From the NCBI GenBank assembly GCA_900757615.1, contig CAAEON010000015.1, positions 40,361 through 104,360 on the forward strand: DNA of 64,000 bases, read 5' to 3'. Positions within the stretch are counted from its first letter, which is position 1. Every line of letters starts with the position of its first letter. A program made the translations under genes and the position numbers. This document shows positions 17,072 to 25,979 of this stretch, in pieces. Source of the stretch: an uncultured Collinsella sp. GTDB taxonomy: Bacteria > Actinomycetota > Coriobacteriia > Coriobacteriales > Coriobacteriaceae. A model generated the notes under the pieces. It was not told the DNA's origin. It made no database searches and worked only from the letters and a program-made list of their open reading frames with translations.

Positions 17072-17809
17072 ATGATTCCGTATGAGCGCCATGAACTGAT
17101 TCTTAATAAGCTAAAGGAGGCTGACCTGCTCAAGATAGATGAGCTCGCGGCCTTTATGCCCGATGTGTCGATGTCTACGCTGCGCCGCGACCTCAAGGAG
17201 CTCGAGAAGCGGGGGAGCATCGAGTATCTGACCGGCGGTGCGGTCAAACTGCATTCTGCAGCTCGCGAGGTGAGTGTCTTTGAAAAGGGCGCGCAGCGGA
17301 GTAGCGAGAAGGACCTGATCGCGCGCCGTGCGGCAGCGGAGGTCGAGGACGGTGAGACGGTCTATGTCGACTCCGGTACCACCGCGACGGCGCTCCTGAG
17401 TCTGCTCGTCGACAAACCAGTGACTATCTACACCACCAACGGCTACGCATGTAGGTTTACGGGCGACCTCGCTGCCAAGGTGGTGGTTATTGGCGGCGAC
17501 TTTAATCCCGTTACCTGCTCGCTGACCGGGCCAATGGTGGAGAACGCGTTGCGTGAGCTGTACTTTGACCGGGCGTTTATAGGCGTCAACGCGGTGGACG
17601 AGGATCGTGGCATCATGACGCCTGGTTATCCCGAGGCTATCAAAAAGCGCATTGTGATGCGGAATTCCCAAGCGAGTTATGTACTCGCCGATAGCTCCAA
17701 GTTCCATGTGTTTTCAAATGTAAAGGTGTGCGACCTGGAGGGCTTTACTGTTATCTCCGACAAGCGCGACGCCAAAATCGGCGAGCGTGTCAAGATGATT
17801 ACGGCCTAG
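17072..17809 (+). CDS. DeoR/GlpR family transcriptional regulator
   Basis: This 245-residue repressor has an N-terminal winged helix-turn-helix (about 5-57; ERHELILNKLKEADLLKIDELA, then STLRRDLKELEKRGSIEYLTGGA) and the C-terminal DeoR sugar-phosphate sensor domain with GETVYVDSGTTATALL and FIGVNAVDEDRGI. It is placed directly after the isomerase and PTS genes and most likely controls them through the tandem TGAAAAACTATGA sites before the first gene. The ATG at 17072 follows AAGGAAGGAACGCC; a TTG 30 bp upstream is a weaker choice. Effector probably a sugar phosphate from the PTS. Confidence 0.9.
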   Translation: MIPYERHELILNKLKEADLLKIDELAAFMPDVSMSTLRRDLKELEKRGSIEYLTGGAVKLHSAAREVSVFEKGAQRSSEKDLIARRAAAEVEDGETVYVDSGTTATALLSLLVDKPVTIYTTNGYACRFTGDLAAKVVVIGGDFNPVTCSLTGPMVENALRELYFDRAFIGVNAVDEDRGIMTPGYPEAIKKRIVMRNSQASYVLADSSKFHVFSNVKVCDLEGFTVISDKRDAKIGERVKMITA

Positions 17810-17906
17810 GACGCCGGGGCATCGCATCCTGTCCTCAAGTCGTTGCCTACGTAAGGAAGCATGCGGCAAACGTACCTGACCTTTTGTCTCATTCCAGATT
17901 TGTGGA

Positions 17907-18665
17907 CTAGCTTAGTTCGTCGGCTACTTGGTGTTCGTAGAAGGCTTCTACTACGGCGTTAAAGTCGCGGGCGAAGCCTTCCATGGTTCCGCGCCAGGTG
18001 ACTCGGTTGGGCTTGCCCTGGCCTACATAGGCAGTCTGAATGCCGCAGGCGGGGCTAGGGAAGTCGCGTTTGGGATCGTTGCCCACCATAAGGACCTCGT
18101 GCGGTTCAAGCCCCATCACCTGAAGCTGCTCTAGATAGTAGGTGGCATCAGGCTTGCAGCGGGTGGCGTTTCCCATGTGCGTGACGAGCTCAAAGGGGGC
18201 GTCGGCCAGGTCGCCCCAACCCATGCGGCACTCGATGGCCCCCTGCGGAAAGCTGGGGTTGGTAAAGAGCGCGCAGCGCAGCCCTGCGTCCTGTACGGCC
18301 TGGAGCGCGGCGTGTGCGCCCGGCATGGCATGCGCGTTGATGAGTTCGTCATTCTTGTACGGAAGAACTTCGCGGTCGTAGTAGGTAAACGCCTCGTAGA
18401 TGAGGGGATCGGAGAGGCAAATCCCGCATCGGCGCTTGACCTCTTCTTGGTAAAACTCAAGATTGGTGCGGTTGTCCGTGCCGCTGCGTCGATTGGCGTT
18501 GAGGTCGACCAGGATGGTGCCGAGGCGTGCCATCGTGCCCCCGCGGCTGCGACGTCCGATATCCGCGAGCATCGATGAGACATCCTTAAAATAGCGAAGG
18601 ATGAACGCATTGAGGTTAATGCTAAGAAGCGTCTCGTCCATATCGAAAACGACTGCTTTGAGCAC
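17907..18665 (-). CDS. HAD family hydrolase
   Basis: This 252-residue protein has HAD motif I KAVVFDMDETLLSINLN (near residues 3-19), motif II as FTNPSFP, and motif III/IV EVLMVGNDPKRDFPSPACGIQTAYVG (near 190-215). The helical cap between motifs I and II marks subclass I, the type of phosphoglycolate phosphatases and pyrimidine nucleotidases. Substrate unknown. I chose the GTG at 18665, preceded by GAGAAAGGTGCCC, because motif I begins at once; the open frame continues 51 codons upstream into non-coding DNA. No operon partner. Confidence 0.87.
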   Translation of the reverse strand: MLKAVVFDMDETLLSINLNAFILRYFKDVSSMLADIGRRSRGGTMARLGTILVDLNANRRSGTDNRTNLEFYQEEVKRRCGICLSDPLIYEAFTYYDREVLPYKNDELINAHAMPGAHAALQAVQDAGLRCALFTNPSFPQGAIECRMGWGDLADAPFELVTHMGNATRCKPDATYYLEQLQVMGLEPHEVLMVGNDPKRDFPSPACGIQTAYVGQGKPNRVTWRGTMEGFARDFNAVVEAFYEHQVADELS

Positions 18666-18980
18666 GCGGGCACCTTTCTCGAAAAATCGTTCCAGAATCG
18701 TATGTCTGGGATACTTTACCCCAAAGCAGTGTGCTTCACTGCTTATCGTCAACTTGTGGAGACAGTCGTTCACAAGATTGCGAAAAAGTCTCCATACGAG
18801 TAAAAAATCGCAGTTCACGCTTGAAATCGAAGTGATTTCCCCGTAATCTATACGGACGTGATTGCATAAGCGTCACATCAGTATCTGTCGGCTCCCGAGT
18901 GTTCCTAAACGTTGTGTGCTTGTCGCACCCTTCTGTAGGTCCTAGCAATCGGGGCCCCGTAGTTCGAAAGGGGTCCACCT
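18666..18980. other. Intergenic region upstream of the S1 gene
   Basis: This 315-bp divergent gap holds a small hairpin AGCAGTG/CACTGCT (about 18725-18743), an AT-rich stretch around 18790-18860 that probably contains promoters, and near the S1 start a GC-rich palindrome CGGGGCCCCG (about 18950-18959) followed by TTCGAAAGGGG, the ribosome site. S1 genes are often autoregulated at their leader; I cannot show that here. No gene supported. Confidence 0.5.
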
Positions 18981-20147
18981 TTGAGTGAGATTCAGAACTC
19001 GTCCATTTTCTCTCTTGACGATGTCAACGAGGAGGAGATGAACAACCTCATCGACGGTACGATTACCGACTTTGATGAGGGCGATCTCGTTAACGGCACT
19101 GTCGTTAAGATCGAGCATGACGAGGTGCTCGTTGACATCGGATTTAAGTCCGAGGGCGTTATCCCGGTCCGCGAGCTGTCCATCCGCAAGGACGCTAACC
19201 CTGCAGACATCGTTGCACTCGGTGATCCCATCGAGGCCCTCGTTCTCCAGAAGGAGGACAAGGACGGTCGTCTGGTCCTGTCCAAGAAGCGTGCCGAGTA
19301 CGAGCGTGCTTGGAACCGCATCGAGGAGAAGTTCAACTCCGGCGAGAACGTCGAGGGCGAGGTTATCGAGGTTGTCAAGGGCGGCCTGATCCTCGACATC
19401 GGCCTGCGTGGCTTCCTGCCCGCTTCCCTCGTCGACCTCCGTCGCGTCAAGGACCTCACCTCCTACATGGGCACCCGCATCGAGGCCCGCGTCATCGAGA
19501 TGGACCGTAACCGCAACAACGTTGTCCTCTCCCGTCGCGTCGTGCTCGAGGAGTCCCGTAAGGCCGAGCGCTCCGAGATCCTGTCCAAGCTCAAGTCTGG
19601 CATGCGTCTCCAGGGCACCGTTTCCTCCATCGTCGACTTCGGCGCCTTCGTCGACCTCGGCGGTATCGACGGCCTCATCCACATCTCCGAGCTCTCCTGG
19701 AACCACGTCAACCATCCTTCCGAGGTTGTCAAGGTCGGCCAGGAGGTCGAGGTCGAGGTTCTCGACGTCGACCTCAACCGCGAGCGCATCTCCCTGGGTC
19801 TCAAGCAGACCACCGAGGATCCGTGGCGCGCACTGGTCAAGAAGTACCCCGTCGGCGCTATCGTCGAGGGCACTGTGACCAAGCTTGTCCCGTTCGGCGC
19901 TTTCGTCGACCTGGGCGAGGGCATCGAGGGCCTGGTGCACATCTCCGAGATGGCCAACAAGCACGTGGACCAGCCTTCTCAGGTCACCCACGTTGGCGAC
20001 AAGGTTCAGGTCAAGGTCATGGAGATCGACCTCGACCGTCGTCGTATCTCCCTGTCCATGAAGTCTGCTGCTGAGACTCTGGGCGTCGAGATCGAGGTTA
20101 CCCCGCTGCCTTCCGAGAAGAAGGACGAGGAGACCGACGCCGAGTAA
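18981..20147 (+). CDS. rpsA: 30S ribosomal protein S1
   Basis: This 388-residue protein holds four tandem S1 OB-fold repeats: LVNGTVVKIEHDEVLVDIG (about 34-105), NVEGEVIEVVKGGLILDIG (about 121-190), RLQGTVSSIVDFGAFVDLGG (about 208-275) and IVEGTVTKLVPFGAFVDLGEG (about 293-365), then an acidic tail. S1 helps mRNA bind the ribosome. Repeats three and four, which bind RNA, are the most regular. Four repeats is normal for Gram-positive types, fewer than the six of E. coli. The start is a TTG at 18981 behind GAAAGGGG; no ATG fits. A terminator follows directly. Confidence 0.93.
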   Translation: MSEIQNSSIFSLDDVNEEEMNNLIDGTITDFDEGDLVNGTVVKIEHDEVLVDIGFKSEGVIPVRELSIRKDANPADIVALGDPIEALVLQKEDKDGRLVLSKKRAEYERAWNRIEEKFNSGENVEGEVIEVVKGGLILDIGLRGFLPASLVDLRRVKDLTSYMGTRIEARVIEMDRNRNNVVLSRRVVLEESRKAERSEILSKLKSGMRLQGTVSSIVDFGAFVDLGGIDGLIHISELSWNHVNHPSEVVKVGQEVEVEVLDVDLNRERISLGLKQTTEDPWRALVKKYPVGAIVEGTVTKLVPFGAFVDLGEGIEGLVHISEMANKHVDQPSQVTHVGDKVQVKVMEIDLDRRRISLSMKSAAETLGVEIEVTPLPSEKKDEETDAE

Positions 20148-20173
20148 ATCGGTTTGACGATCACTTGTTTTAA

Positions 20174-20205
20174 GGGGTCCGTCCGTAATGGACGGGTCCC
20201 TTTTT
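20174..20205 (+). terminator. Terminator after rpsA
   Basis: GGGGTCCGTCC (20174-20184) pairs with GGACGGGTCCC and is followed by TTTTT (20201-20205). Between here and the RNase P RNA (20206-20469) there is only one more hairpin, CCCGCCTC/GAGGCGGG (20285-20306), with a T-run on its minus-strand side, and the RNase P promoter. Confidence 0.9.
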
Positions 20206-20454
20206 GCATTTGGCGCCGAGATGCGCAATGCTGCCGGGCTGTCCACAGGCTATTGGATTGTCGGTGCATGAAAAAAGCCGACATCCCGCCTCGGGGAGGA
20301 GGCGGGAACACACCGAGTAGACGGAGGGGTGCGGAGCGCGGTCGCGTCTCGACTGACGACGTTGCCCATCGACAGGACCATTGTAGCGCATGGCGGTTCT
20401 TGGTTTATCGTGTCGAGCGTTTGCGTTGTGCCATTGCCTGCGGTAACGGTGTGC

Positions 20455-20460
20455 TACACT
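20455..20460 (+). promoter_or_regulatory. Candidate -10 box of the RNase P RNA gene
   Basis: TACACT at 20455-20460 sits about 10 bp before the predicted 5' end of the RNA. An upstream TTGCCT (20434-20439) is a possible but short-spaced -35 box. Confidence 0.45.
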
Positions 20461-20469
20461 CTTGCACTG

Positions 20470-20829
20470 CTGAGTGGGCCAGACGGTCGCGCGATGTGCT
20501 GCATGCAGTACGCGTGAGGAAAGTCCGGGCTCCAGAGGGCGGGATGCCGGCTAACGGCCGGGCGGAGTGATCCGACGGAAAGCGCCGCAGAAAAGAAGAC
20601 TCCCACCTGCGCCGCAAGGCGTAAAGGGAAAAGCTGAAACGGTGGTGTAAGAGACCACCAGCGTCGTGGCAACACGGCGGCTTGGCAAGCCCCATCCGGA
20701 GCAAGCGCGAATAGGAACGCTATGGGCCGGCCCGGTCCGCGTTCGGGTAGCGTGCGTGGAGCTGCATGGTAACGTGCAGACAAGATAAATGACCGTTCAC
20801 GACAGAACCCGGCTTATCGGCCCACTCGG
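20470..20829 (+). ncRNA. rnpB: RNase P RNA (type A)
   Basis: The catalytic RNA of RNase P, which trims tRNA 5' ends. The hallmark CR-I block GAGGAAAGTCCGGGCTCC (about 20516-20533), the internal AACGGCCGGGCGG and GAAACGGTGG stretches and the 3' block ATAAATGACCGTTCACGACAGAACCCGGCTTA (quoted here only for its key parts ACAGAACCCGGCTTA, 20802-20816) are all present. Terminal helix P1 closes GAGTGGGCC (20472-20480) with GGCCCACTC (20819-20827), which sets the ends to within a few bases. Length and order fit the ancestral bacterial type A. Confidence 0.95.
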
Positions 20830-20846
20830 CACTTTGTTGACGCTGC

Positions 20847-20945
20847 GAACCCGTCAGCGCGACAATCTGCCTTTCAAGCCTTCGGGCATGACCATAAGGT
20901 CAATGCCCTCGGCTTTCAAGGCACCTTGCTCGCGCTGACGGGTTC
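20847..20945. repeat. Composite palindrome D beside rnpB
   Basis: Outer arms GAACCCGTCAGCGCGA (20847-20862) and TCGCGCTGACGGGTTC (20930-20945) are perfect complements. The 67-nt interior is itself an imperfect palindrome, TGCCTTTCAAGCC...GGCTTTCAAGGCA with TCGGGCATGACC/GGTCAATGCCC inside. No T-run follows, so it is not a simple terminator. Its build (outer arms around a structured core) matches families A and B, though the core is unrelated. Confidence 0.8.
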
Positions 20946-21045
20946 TCGCTTTCGTTGACGGAATCATCGGCGTTGCCATTCTTTTTACTAGGGTTATCGT
21001 ATTATTGAGGCTGTTTGTTGCTGCGCTTTATTTTGTTGAGGGGCT

Positions 21046-21684
21046 TTGTTGGACAGCTATTTTACTCTGCAATCGAATATTGAGGCTTCGGGCGAGTTTG
21101 TGGACCGCAAGAGCCGGTTTATTGCCCAGCTGGTCCATATTGAGTCCGAGGACGAGGCGAATGCCTTTATCGAGATGGTTCGCAAGCGTCATTACGACGC
21201 TCGACACAATGTTCCCGCGTGGATTTTGGTCGATGGACGCGAGCGCCAGAGCGATGATGGTGAGCCGAGCCGCACGAGCGGTATGCCGACGCTCGAGGTG
21301 TTGCGCGGTGCGGAGCTCAAAAATGTTTGCTGCGTAGTGACGCGCTATTTTGGCGGCACGCTGTTGGGGCCGGGCGGCCTGGTTCGCGCCTATACTGCGG
21401 CGACGCAAGCGGCGGTGGCCGCGGCTCAGGAGGCCGGGCAGATCGTCGAGATGACGAGTGTCGTGCCTGTTGACGTGCATGTGGCCTATCCGCAGTATGA
21501 GCAGGTGCTTCGCTTGGCCCAGGATTCCGGTGCCAAGGTTTCGGATACCGAGTACGCGGATGCCGTGACACTTCATTTGGTGTTTAAGGCGGGGGAGCAG
21601 GAGTCGTTTTGCGCTAAGATGCGCGAGCTTATGGCGGGGCGCGAAGAGATTGAGGTCAGCACTCCCGAATTTGCCGAGTTCTAA
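21046..21684 (+). CDS. yigZ: YigZ/IMPACT family protein
   Basis: This 212-residue protein has the IMPACT domain signature: KSRFIAQLVHIESEDEA (about 22-38), RHYDARHNVPAWIL, DDGEPSRTSGMPTLEVL (68-84) and VTRYFGGTLLGPGGLVRAY (about 97-115). A C-terminal DUF1949-type domain follows. Family members are linked to translation control and stress, but the biochemical role is not settled. The start is a TTG at 21046 (or the adjacent TTG at 21049) behind GAGGGGC; no ATG is available before the conserved region. It is convergent with the CGCAxxG gene across a shared bidirectional terminator. Confidence 0.9.
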   Translation: MLDSYFTLQSNIEASGEFVDRKSRFIAQLVHIESEDEANAFIEMVRKRHYDARHNVPAWILVDGRERQSDDGEPSRTSGMPTLEVLRGAELKNVCCVVTRYFGGTLLGPGGLVRAYTAATQAAVAAAQEAGQIVEMTSVVPVDVHVAYPQYEQVLRLAQDSGAKVSDTEYADAVTLHLVFKAGEQESFCAKMRELMAGREEIEVSTPEFAEF

Positions 21685-21688
21685 CGGC

Positions 21689-21733
21689 GACGGCCGGCGT
21701 GCTTTTGGACGGATCCCAAGCACACCGACCGTC
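21689..21733. terminator. Bidirectional terminator between yigZ and the CGCAxxG gene
   Basis: GACGGCCGGCGTGCTT (21689-21704) pairs with AAGCACACCGACCGTC (21718-21733) with only G-U-type exceptions, followed by GTTTTAT on the plus strand. It lies between two convergent genes. Confidence 0.75.
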
Positions 21734-21751
21734 GTTTTATGTCGCTGCCGT

Positions 21752-22198
21752 TTACTCGGCGAGCTGCTTTAGTACATCACAGGCGATTTCGACGGCATCG
21801 TCGATGCAACCGGGACAGCTGCGGAGCGGACCCTTGTCCGATCCGATGCCCTTGAGCGTGCCGCAGACGGTCGTCGTGTTCTTCTCGCCAAAGCGCTTGG
21901 CAATCTCGCGCGACAGCTTGTAGGTCTGGCCCTTGGTCTTCGGGTTTTCCATGCCATCGCTCATTACAAAGCCCATGATGGCCACGGCGCCCGAGATGGC
22001 GCCGCAGGTCTCGGTCATACCGCCCATGCCGGCGCCAAAGCCCTCGGTGAGGGTAAAGGCGACCTGGGGGTCGAGCCCGACAGCGGGCGCGAGCGTGCAG
22101 GCGACGGCCTGGGCGCAGTTAAAGCCACGGGCGTGGTATTCGGCAGCCTGAGCCTGACAGGCGGTGATGTCGAGCTGGGCCGTATCGATTTGCTTCAT
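21752..22198 (-). CDS. C-GCAxxG-C-C family redox protein
   Basis: This 148-residue protein carries the family pattern: FNCAQAVACTLAPAVG (about 28-43), GFGAGMGGMTETCGAISGAVAIMG (about 53-76) and later CGTLKG and RSCPGCIDDAVEIA. The spaced cysteines suggest redox or metal binding. These proteins are common in strict anaerobes, often beside electron-transfer genes, but no function is established. The ATG at 22198 follows AAGGAGAC; 36 more open codons upstream are unlikely to be coding. It is divergent from the methionine-synthesis gene. Confidence 0.85.
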   Translation of the reverse strand: MKQIDTAQLDITACQAQAAEYHARGFNCAQAVACTLAPAVGLDPQVAFTLTEGFGAGMGGMTETCGAISGAVAIMGFVMSDGMENPKTKGQTYKLSREIAKRFGEKNTTTVCGTLKGIGSDKGPLRSCPGCIDDAVEIACDVLKQLAE

Positions 22199-22428
22199 CG
22201 TTGTCTCCTTGGTTACGGTGTACCCGCCTATGGTACCCGTGACGGGGCATGTAATCATCGAGAGCTTCATGTATGCCTCGTTTTTATCTATCGAGCAAAT
22301 GCCCAAGGCTTGAGATAAATACCTCTGATCAATTTGTCCCTTAACCTACCTTGGGGATGGGTTGAGAGGGGTGCAGGGTAGCGGTATCGTGAACCGAATA
22401 AAACGTAACCCAGGCAAGGGAGCTAGAT

Positions 22429-23712
22429 ATGAGCGAGCAGACCATCGGAACTACATGTGTTCAGGGCGGCTATCACCCGGGAGATGCCGAGCCGCGCCAG
22501 GTGCCCATCTACCAGTCCACCACGTGGAAGTACGACACGTCCGAGCACATGGGCAAGCTGTTTGACCTAGAGGAGTCGGGCTACTTCTACAGCCGTTTGC
22601 AGAACCCCACGTGCGATCTCGTTGCCGCCAAGATCTGCGAGATGGAGGGCGGCACCGCTGCGATGCTCACGAGCTCGGGCATGGCTGCGAATTTCCTCGC
22701 GATCTTTAACGTGGTCGGTGCCGGCGATCATGTGGTCGCGAGCTCTGCCATTTACGGCGGTACGTATAACCTGCTCGCCCACACCATGGGCCGCATGGGC
22801 GTGACCTGCACGTTCGTCGCCCCCGACTGCACCGACGAGGAGCTGGAGGCGGCCTTTGAGCCCAATACCAAGCTCGTCTTTGGCGAGACGATCGCAAACC
22901 CCGCCCTTGCCGTGCTCGATATTGAGCGCTTTGCCAAGGCCGCACATGACCACGGCGTGCCGCTGATGGTCGACAACACCTTCCCGACGCCCGTGATGTG
23001 CCGTCCCTTTGAGTGGGGCGCCGACATCGTTACGCACTCCACCACCAAGTACATGGATGGACATGCTGCCTACCTGGGCGGCGTGATCGTTGACCACGGC
23101 CAGTTTGACTGGATGGCCCATGCAGACAAATTCCCGGGTCTCACCACGCCCGACGAGAGCTACCACGGCGTGACGTATGCCGAGAAGTTCGGTCGCGAGG
23201 GTGCCTTCATTACCAAGGCAACCGCTCAGCTCATGCGCGACCTTGGCCCCATGCAGAACCCGCAGGCGGCGTTCTTCTTGAACAGCTCGCTCGAGAGCCT
23301 GCATGTGCGCATGCCGCGTCATTGCGAGAACGGCCTGGCCGTTGCCAAGTTCTTGCAGAGCCATCCCAAGGTGCGCTTCGTGAGCTATCCAGGCCTGGAG
23401 GGCGATAAGTACTATGACCTGGCTCAGAAGTACATGCCTAACGGTACCAGCGGCGTCGTGAGCTTTGGCTTTAACGGTGGTCGCGCGGCGGCCGAGACCT
23501 TTATGAAGAGCCTTAAACTTGCCCAGATCGCCACGCATGTGGCTGACGCCCGCACCTGCTGCCTGCATCCTGCTAACGCTACGCATCGCCAGATGAACGA
23601 TGAGGAGCTCATCGCCTGTGGCATCTCTGCCGACATGGTGCGCCTGTCGTGCGGCCTCGAGGACACGGCCGATCTGATTGCCGACCTTGAGCAGGCGCTC
23701 GAGCAGTGCTAG
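22429..23712 (+). CDS. metY: O-acetylhomoserine sulfhydrylase / Cys-Met metabolism PLP enzyme
   Basis: This 427-residue enzyme uses pyridoxal phosphate to join O-acetylhomoserine and sulfide into homocysteine, or performs a related gamma-elimination. Motifs: SRLQNPTCDLVAAKICEMEGG, SSAIYGGTYNLLAHTM, the aspartate in VDNTFPTPV and the Schiff-base lysine in THSTTKYMDGH (about residue 206). Length and the GVVSFGF and LSCGLED stretches fit MetY better than the shorter MetB/MetC. Methionine gamma-lyase is a real alternative. The ATG at 22429 follows AAGGGAGC. No SAM riboswitch is visible upstream. Monocistronic, with a terminator 70 bp later. Confidence 0.87.
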   Translation: MSEQTIGTTCVQGGYHPGDAEPRQVPIYQSTTWKYDTSEHMGKLFDLEESGYFYSRLQNPTCDLVAAKICEMEGGTAAMLTSSGMAANFLAIFNVVGAGDHVVASSAIYGGTYNLLAHTMGRMGVTCTFVAPDCTDEELEAAFEPNTKLVFGETIANPALAVLDIERFAKAAHDHGVPLMVDNTFPTPVMCRPFEWGADIVTHSTTKYMDGHAAYLGGVIVDHGQFDWMAHADKFPGLTTPDESYHGVTYAEKFGREGAFITKATAQLMRDLGPMQNPQAAFFLNSSLESLHVRMPRHCENGLAVAKFLQSHPKVRFVSYPGLEGDKYYDLAQKYMPNGTSGVVSFGFNGGRAAAETFMKSLKLAQIATHVADARTCCLHPANATHRQMNDEELIACGISADMVRLSCGLEDTADLIADLEQALEQC

Positions 23713-23782
23713 GCTAGCGTTCGCACAAGGCGCCGATGCTGGCAGAAAGCTTCGGCGACCTTTCGTTCCGATTCCGTAGGCG

Positions 23783-23827
23783 GGACCCCAATCGCGACTG
23801 TTTACAGGCGATTGGGGCCCCGTTTTT
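23783..23827 (+). terminator. Terminator after the metY-like gene
   Basis: CCCCAATCGC (23786-23795) pairs with GCGATTGGGG (23808-23817), extended by GGG/CCC, then CGTTTTTG. It falls just before the MFS gene. Confidence 0.85.
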
Positions 23828-23853
23828 GCGTTGCGCCACTCGAAAGGATGGAT

Positions 23854-25158
23854 ATGGAGAAAACCGCAGAGCAGCTGCGCCGCGAGCGTATTGCCCTAGA
23901 GGGCGACACCCATGGCAAGAACAAGTGGGCGATTCTGTTTACCGTGCTCATCATGACGTTTATGGTATGTCTGGATTCGACCGTCGTGACCGTGGCGCTG
24001 CCCGTGATGCAGAAGGAGCTGGGCGTGGGCCTCGATCGCATTCAGCTGGTAAGCTCGGTGTATCTGCTTGCGACTTGCGTGGCTATGTTGCCGTTTGGCC
24101 GTCTGGGCGACGTGCGCGGCAAGGTGAATGTGTTTCAGCTGGGCGTCATCGTCTTTTCGGTCGGTTCGCTGCTGTGCGGCCTTTCGGCCTCGCTCGAGGT
24201 TCTTATCCTGGCACGCATTGTTCAGGGCGTCGGTTGCGCGGCGGCCATGGCTAACAACATGGGTATCATCACCGAGTCGTTTCCGGCACGCGAACGAGGC
24301 CGTGCCATGGGTATTCTCGCGACCTTCGTGGCCCTCGGCATGATGTGTGGCCCCGTGCTCGGCGGCATGCTGGTGGCAAGCTTTCCCTGGGAGAGCATCT
24401 TCCTCATCAACCTGCCCATTGGCGTCATCTCGTTTATCGTGGGGCTCTATACGCTGCCGCATGTTAGGCCAGAGGCCGGCGAGCGCCCCATGTCCCTGAT
24501 CGAGGCCGCTCGTCGCTGCTTTGCAAATTCGGCCTTCACCATCAACCTTGCCTGCATGCTCATCGTGTTCGCTGGTATTGGCGCATCAGAGTTTATCCTG
24601 CCGTTCTATTTTCAGGACGCCCACGGCTTTGGTTCCGACATTTCCGGATTGCTCTTTTTGGCGCTGCCGATGGTGAATGCCTTTATCGGCCCGCTTTCGG
24701 GTACGGTTTCGGACCGTGTTGGCTGCGAGGGTCCCACGGCGGTCGGCCTGGGCGTGTATGTGTGCGGTCTCTTTGCAGTAAGCACGCTCGACGAGCACTC
24801 TTCTATCCCTGTGATCGTGTGCTGCGTCGCATTTATGTCGTGCGGCACGTCGATTTTCCAGAGCCCCAACAACTCGCTGTACATGGGCTCGGCTCCGCGC
24901 GAGGCACTTGGCTTTGCAGGCAGCTTGGGCAGCTTGGCGCGCTATGCGGGCATGGCGCTGGGTATTACGGCAGGTTCGCATATCCTCTATGGGCAGATGA
25001 GCGTGGCGATGGGCGAGGCCGTGACCAGTTTTGTTGCAGGCCGTCCGGATGTATTCCTATTTGGCTTTCGCTCGGTGTTCTACGTGCTTATGGCTGTGGC
25101 CGCTGTGGGCTTTGCGCTCGCCATGGTGCGTTTGGTGAGGATGCGCGCCCGCCATTAG
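23854..25158 (+). CDS. MFS transporter, DHA2 (EmrB/QacA-like) drug efflux type
   Basis: This 434-residue membrane protein has at least twelve hydrophobic segments. TM1 ends in the DHA2 motif LDSTVVTVALPVM (about 31-43); LPFGRLGDVRGK is MFS motif A after TM2, and LGGMLVASFPWESIFLINLPIG is the family motif C region. Such proton-driven pumps export drugs or metabolites; the substrate is unknown. I prefer ATG 23854 over 23848 because GAAAGGA ends 6 nt before it. It is a little short for 14-TM members. No regulator lies adjacent. Confidence 0.88.
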   Translation: MEKTAEQLRRERIALEGDTHGKNKWAILFTVLIMTFMVCLDSTVVTVALPVMQKELGVGLDRIQLVSSVYLLATCVAMLPFGRLGDVRGKVNVFQLGVIVFSVGSLLCGLSASLEVLILARIVQGVGCAAAMANNMGIITESFPARERGRAMGILATFVALGMMCGPVLGGMLVASFPWESIFLINLPIGVISFIVGLYTLPHVRPEAGERPMSLIEAARRCFANSAFTINLACMLIVFAGIGASEFILPFYFQDAHGFGSDISGLLFLALPMVNAFIGPLSGTVSDRVGCEGPTAVGLGVYVCGLFAVSTLDEHSSIPVIVCCVAFMSCGTSIFQSPNNSLYMGSAPREALGFAGSLGSLARYAGMALGITAGSHILYGQMSVAMGEAVTSFVAGRPDVFLFGFRSVFYVLMAVAAVGFALAMVRLVRMRARH

Positions 25159-25315
25159 CGTGTTGGGAGGCTGTCTGCCACGATTCGCGCCCTCCCAAAA
25201 AGACTGGTTTGTGGTGCGATGCGGCTTGTGGGGCGGGCGGGGGTCGGTCCGTGGTAGACTATCGAACAACGTTTATTAATCGCGCGGTATCGTTGCCGTG
25301 AGAAGGGGTTGCGCC

Positions 25316-25894
25316 ATGCAGGAGCTTGAGGATCGTATTCGCCATGACGGCATCGTAAAGGCCGGTAACGTCCTTAAGGTTGATGCCTTCCTCAACCACC
25401 AGTGCGACGTTGAGCTGTTCGACCACATGGGCGCCGAGTGGGCCCGTCTGTTCAAGGATGTCGAGATCAACAAGATCCTGACGATTGAGGCTTCGGGCAT
25501 TGGCATGGCCTGCATCGCGGCTCAGCATTTTGGCGGCGTGCCGGTGGTCTTTGCCAAGAAGGCGCAGTCCATCAACCTCGACGGCGAGCAGTATGCCACG
25601 ACCATCTACTCCTTTACCAAGCAAAAGGAGTATCCGGTCATCGTCGGCAAGCGCTTCCTGTCCGAGGGCGACAAGGTCCTGATCATCGACGACTTCCTGG
25701 CCAACGGCTGCGCGCTCGAGGGTCTTATCAAGATCTGCGAGGCTGCAGGTGCCGAGGTATCCGGCATTGGCATTGCGGTGGAGAAGGGCTTCCAAGGCGG
25801 TGGCGATAAGCTCCGCGAGCGCGGCTTCCGCGTTGAGAGCCTGGCCCGTATCGCCGATATGGACTGCGAGACCGGCGAGATCACCTTCGCCTAA
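25316..25894 (+). CDS. xpt: Xanthine phosphoribosyltransferase
   Basis: This 192-residue salvage enzyme attaches phosphoribose to xanthine, giving XMP. The start [29 protein letters not shown] and [18 protein letters not shown] are typical of Xpt, and the PRPP-binding loop [18 protein letters not shown] (about 124-141) is complete. The ATG at 25316 follows AGAAGGGG. I looked for a purine riboswitch upstream and saw none. It ends in a near-perfect terminator and is followed by the release-factor-like gene on the same strand. Confidence 0.95.
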   Translation: MQELEDRIRHDGIVKAGNVLKVDAFLNHQCDVELFDHMGAEWARLFKDVEINKILTIEASGIGMACIAAQHFGGVPVVFAKKAQSINLDGEQYATTIYSFTKQKEYPVIVGKRFLSEGDKVLIIDDFLANGCALEGLIKICEAAGAEVSGIGIAVEKGFQGGGDKLRERGFRVESLARIADMDCETGEITFA

Positions 25895-25921
25895 GCGCGC
25901 AACACAAGCGATTGGTATGCG

Positions 25922-25958
25922 ATGTGACAAAGGGACTTTCCCTTTGTCACATTTTTTT
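25922..25958 (+). terminator. Terminator after xpt
   Basis: ATGTGACAAAGGGA (25922-25935) pairs perfectly with TCCCTTTGTCACAT (25939-25952), a 14-bp stem with a 3-nt loop, then a run of seven T (25952-25958). Confidence 0.95.
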
Positions 25959-25979
25959 ATGGGGGGGGGAGGTATTGAT

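Noticed and set aside
22199..22428. Possible SAM riboswitch before the metY-like gene
   Set aside because: No SAM-I/II core could be matched; AGAGGGG and GGGTAGCGG are isolated fragments.
25160..25315. Possible purine riboswitch before xpt
   Set aside because: The conserved aptamer core (TATA...GGNNTNCTAC) is not present; only a promoter-like gap is seen.
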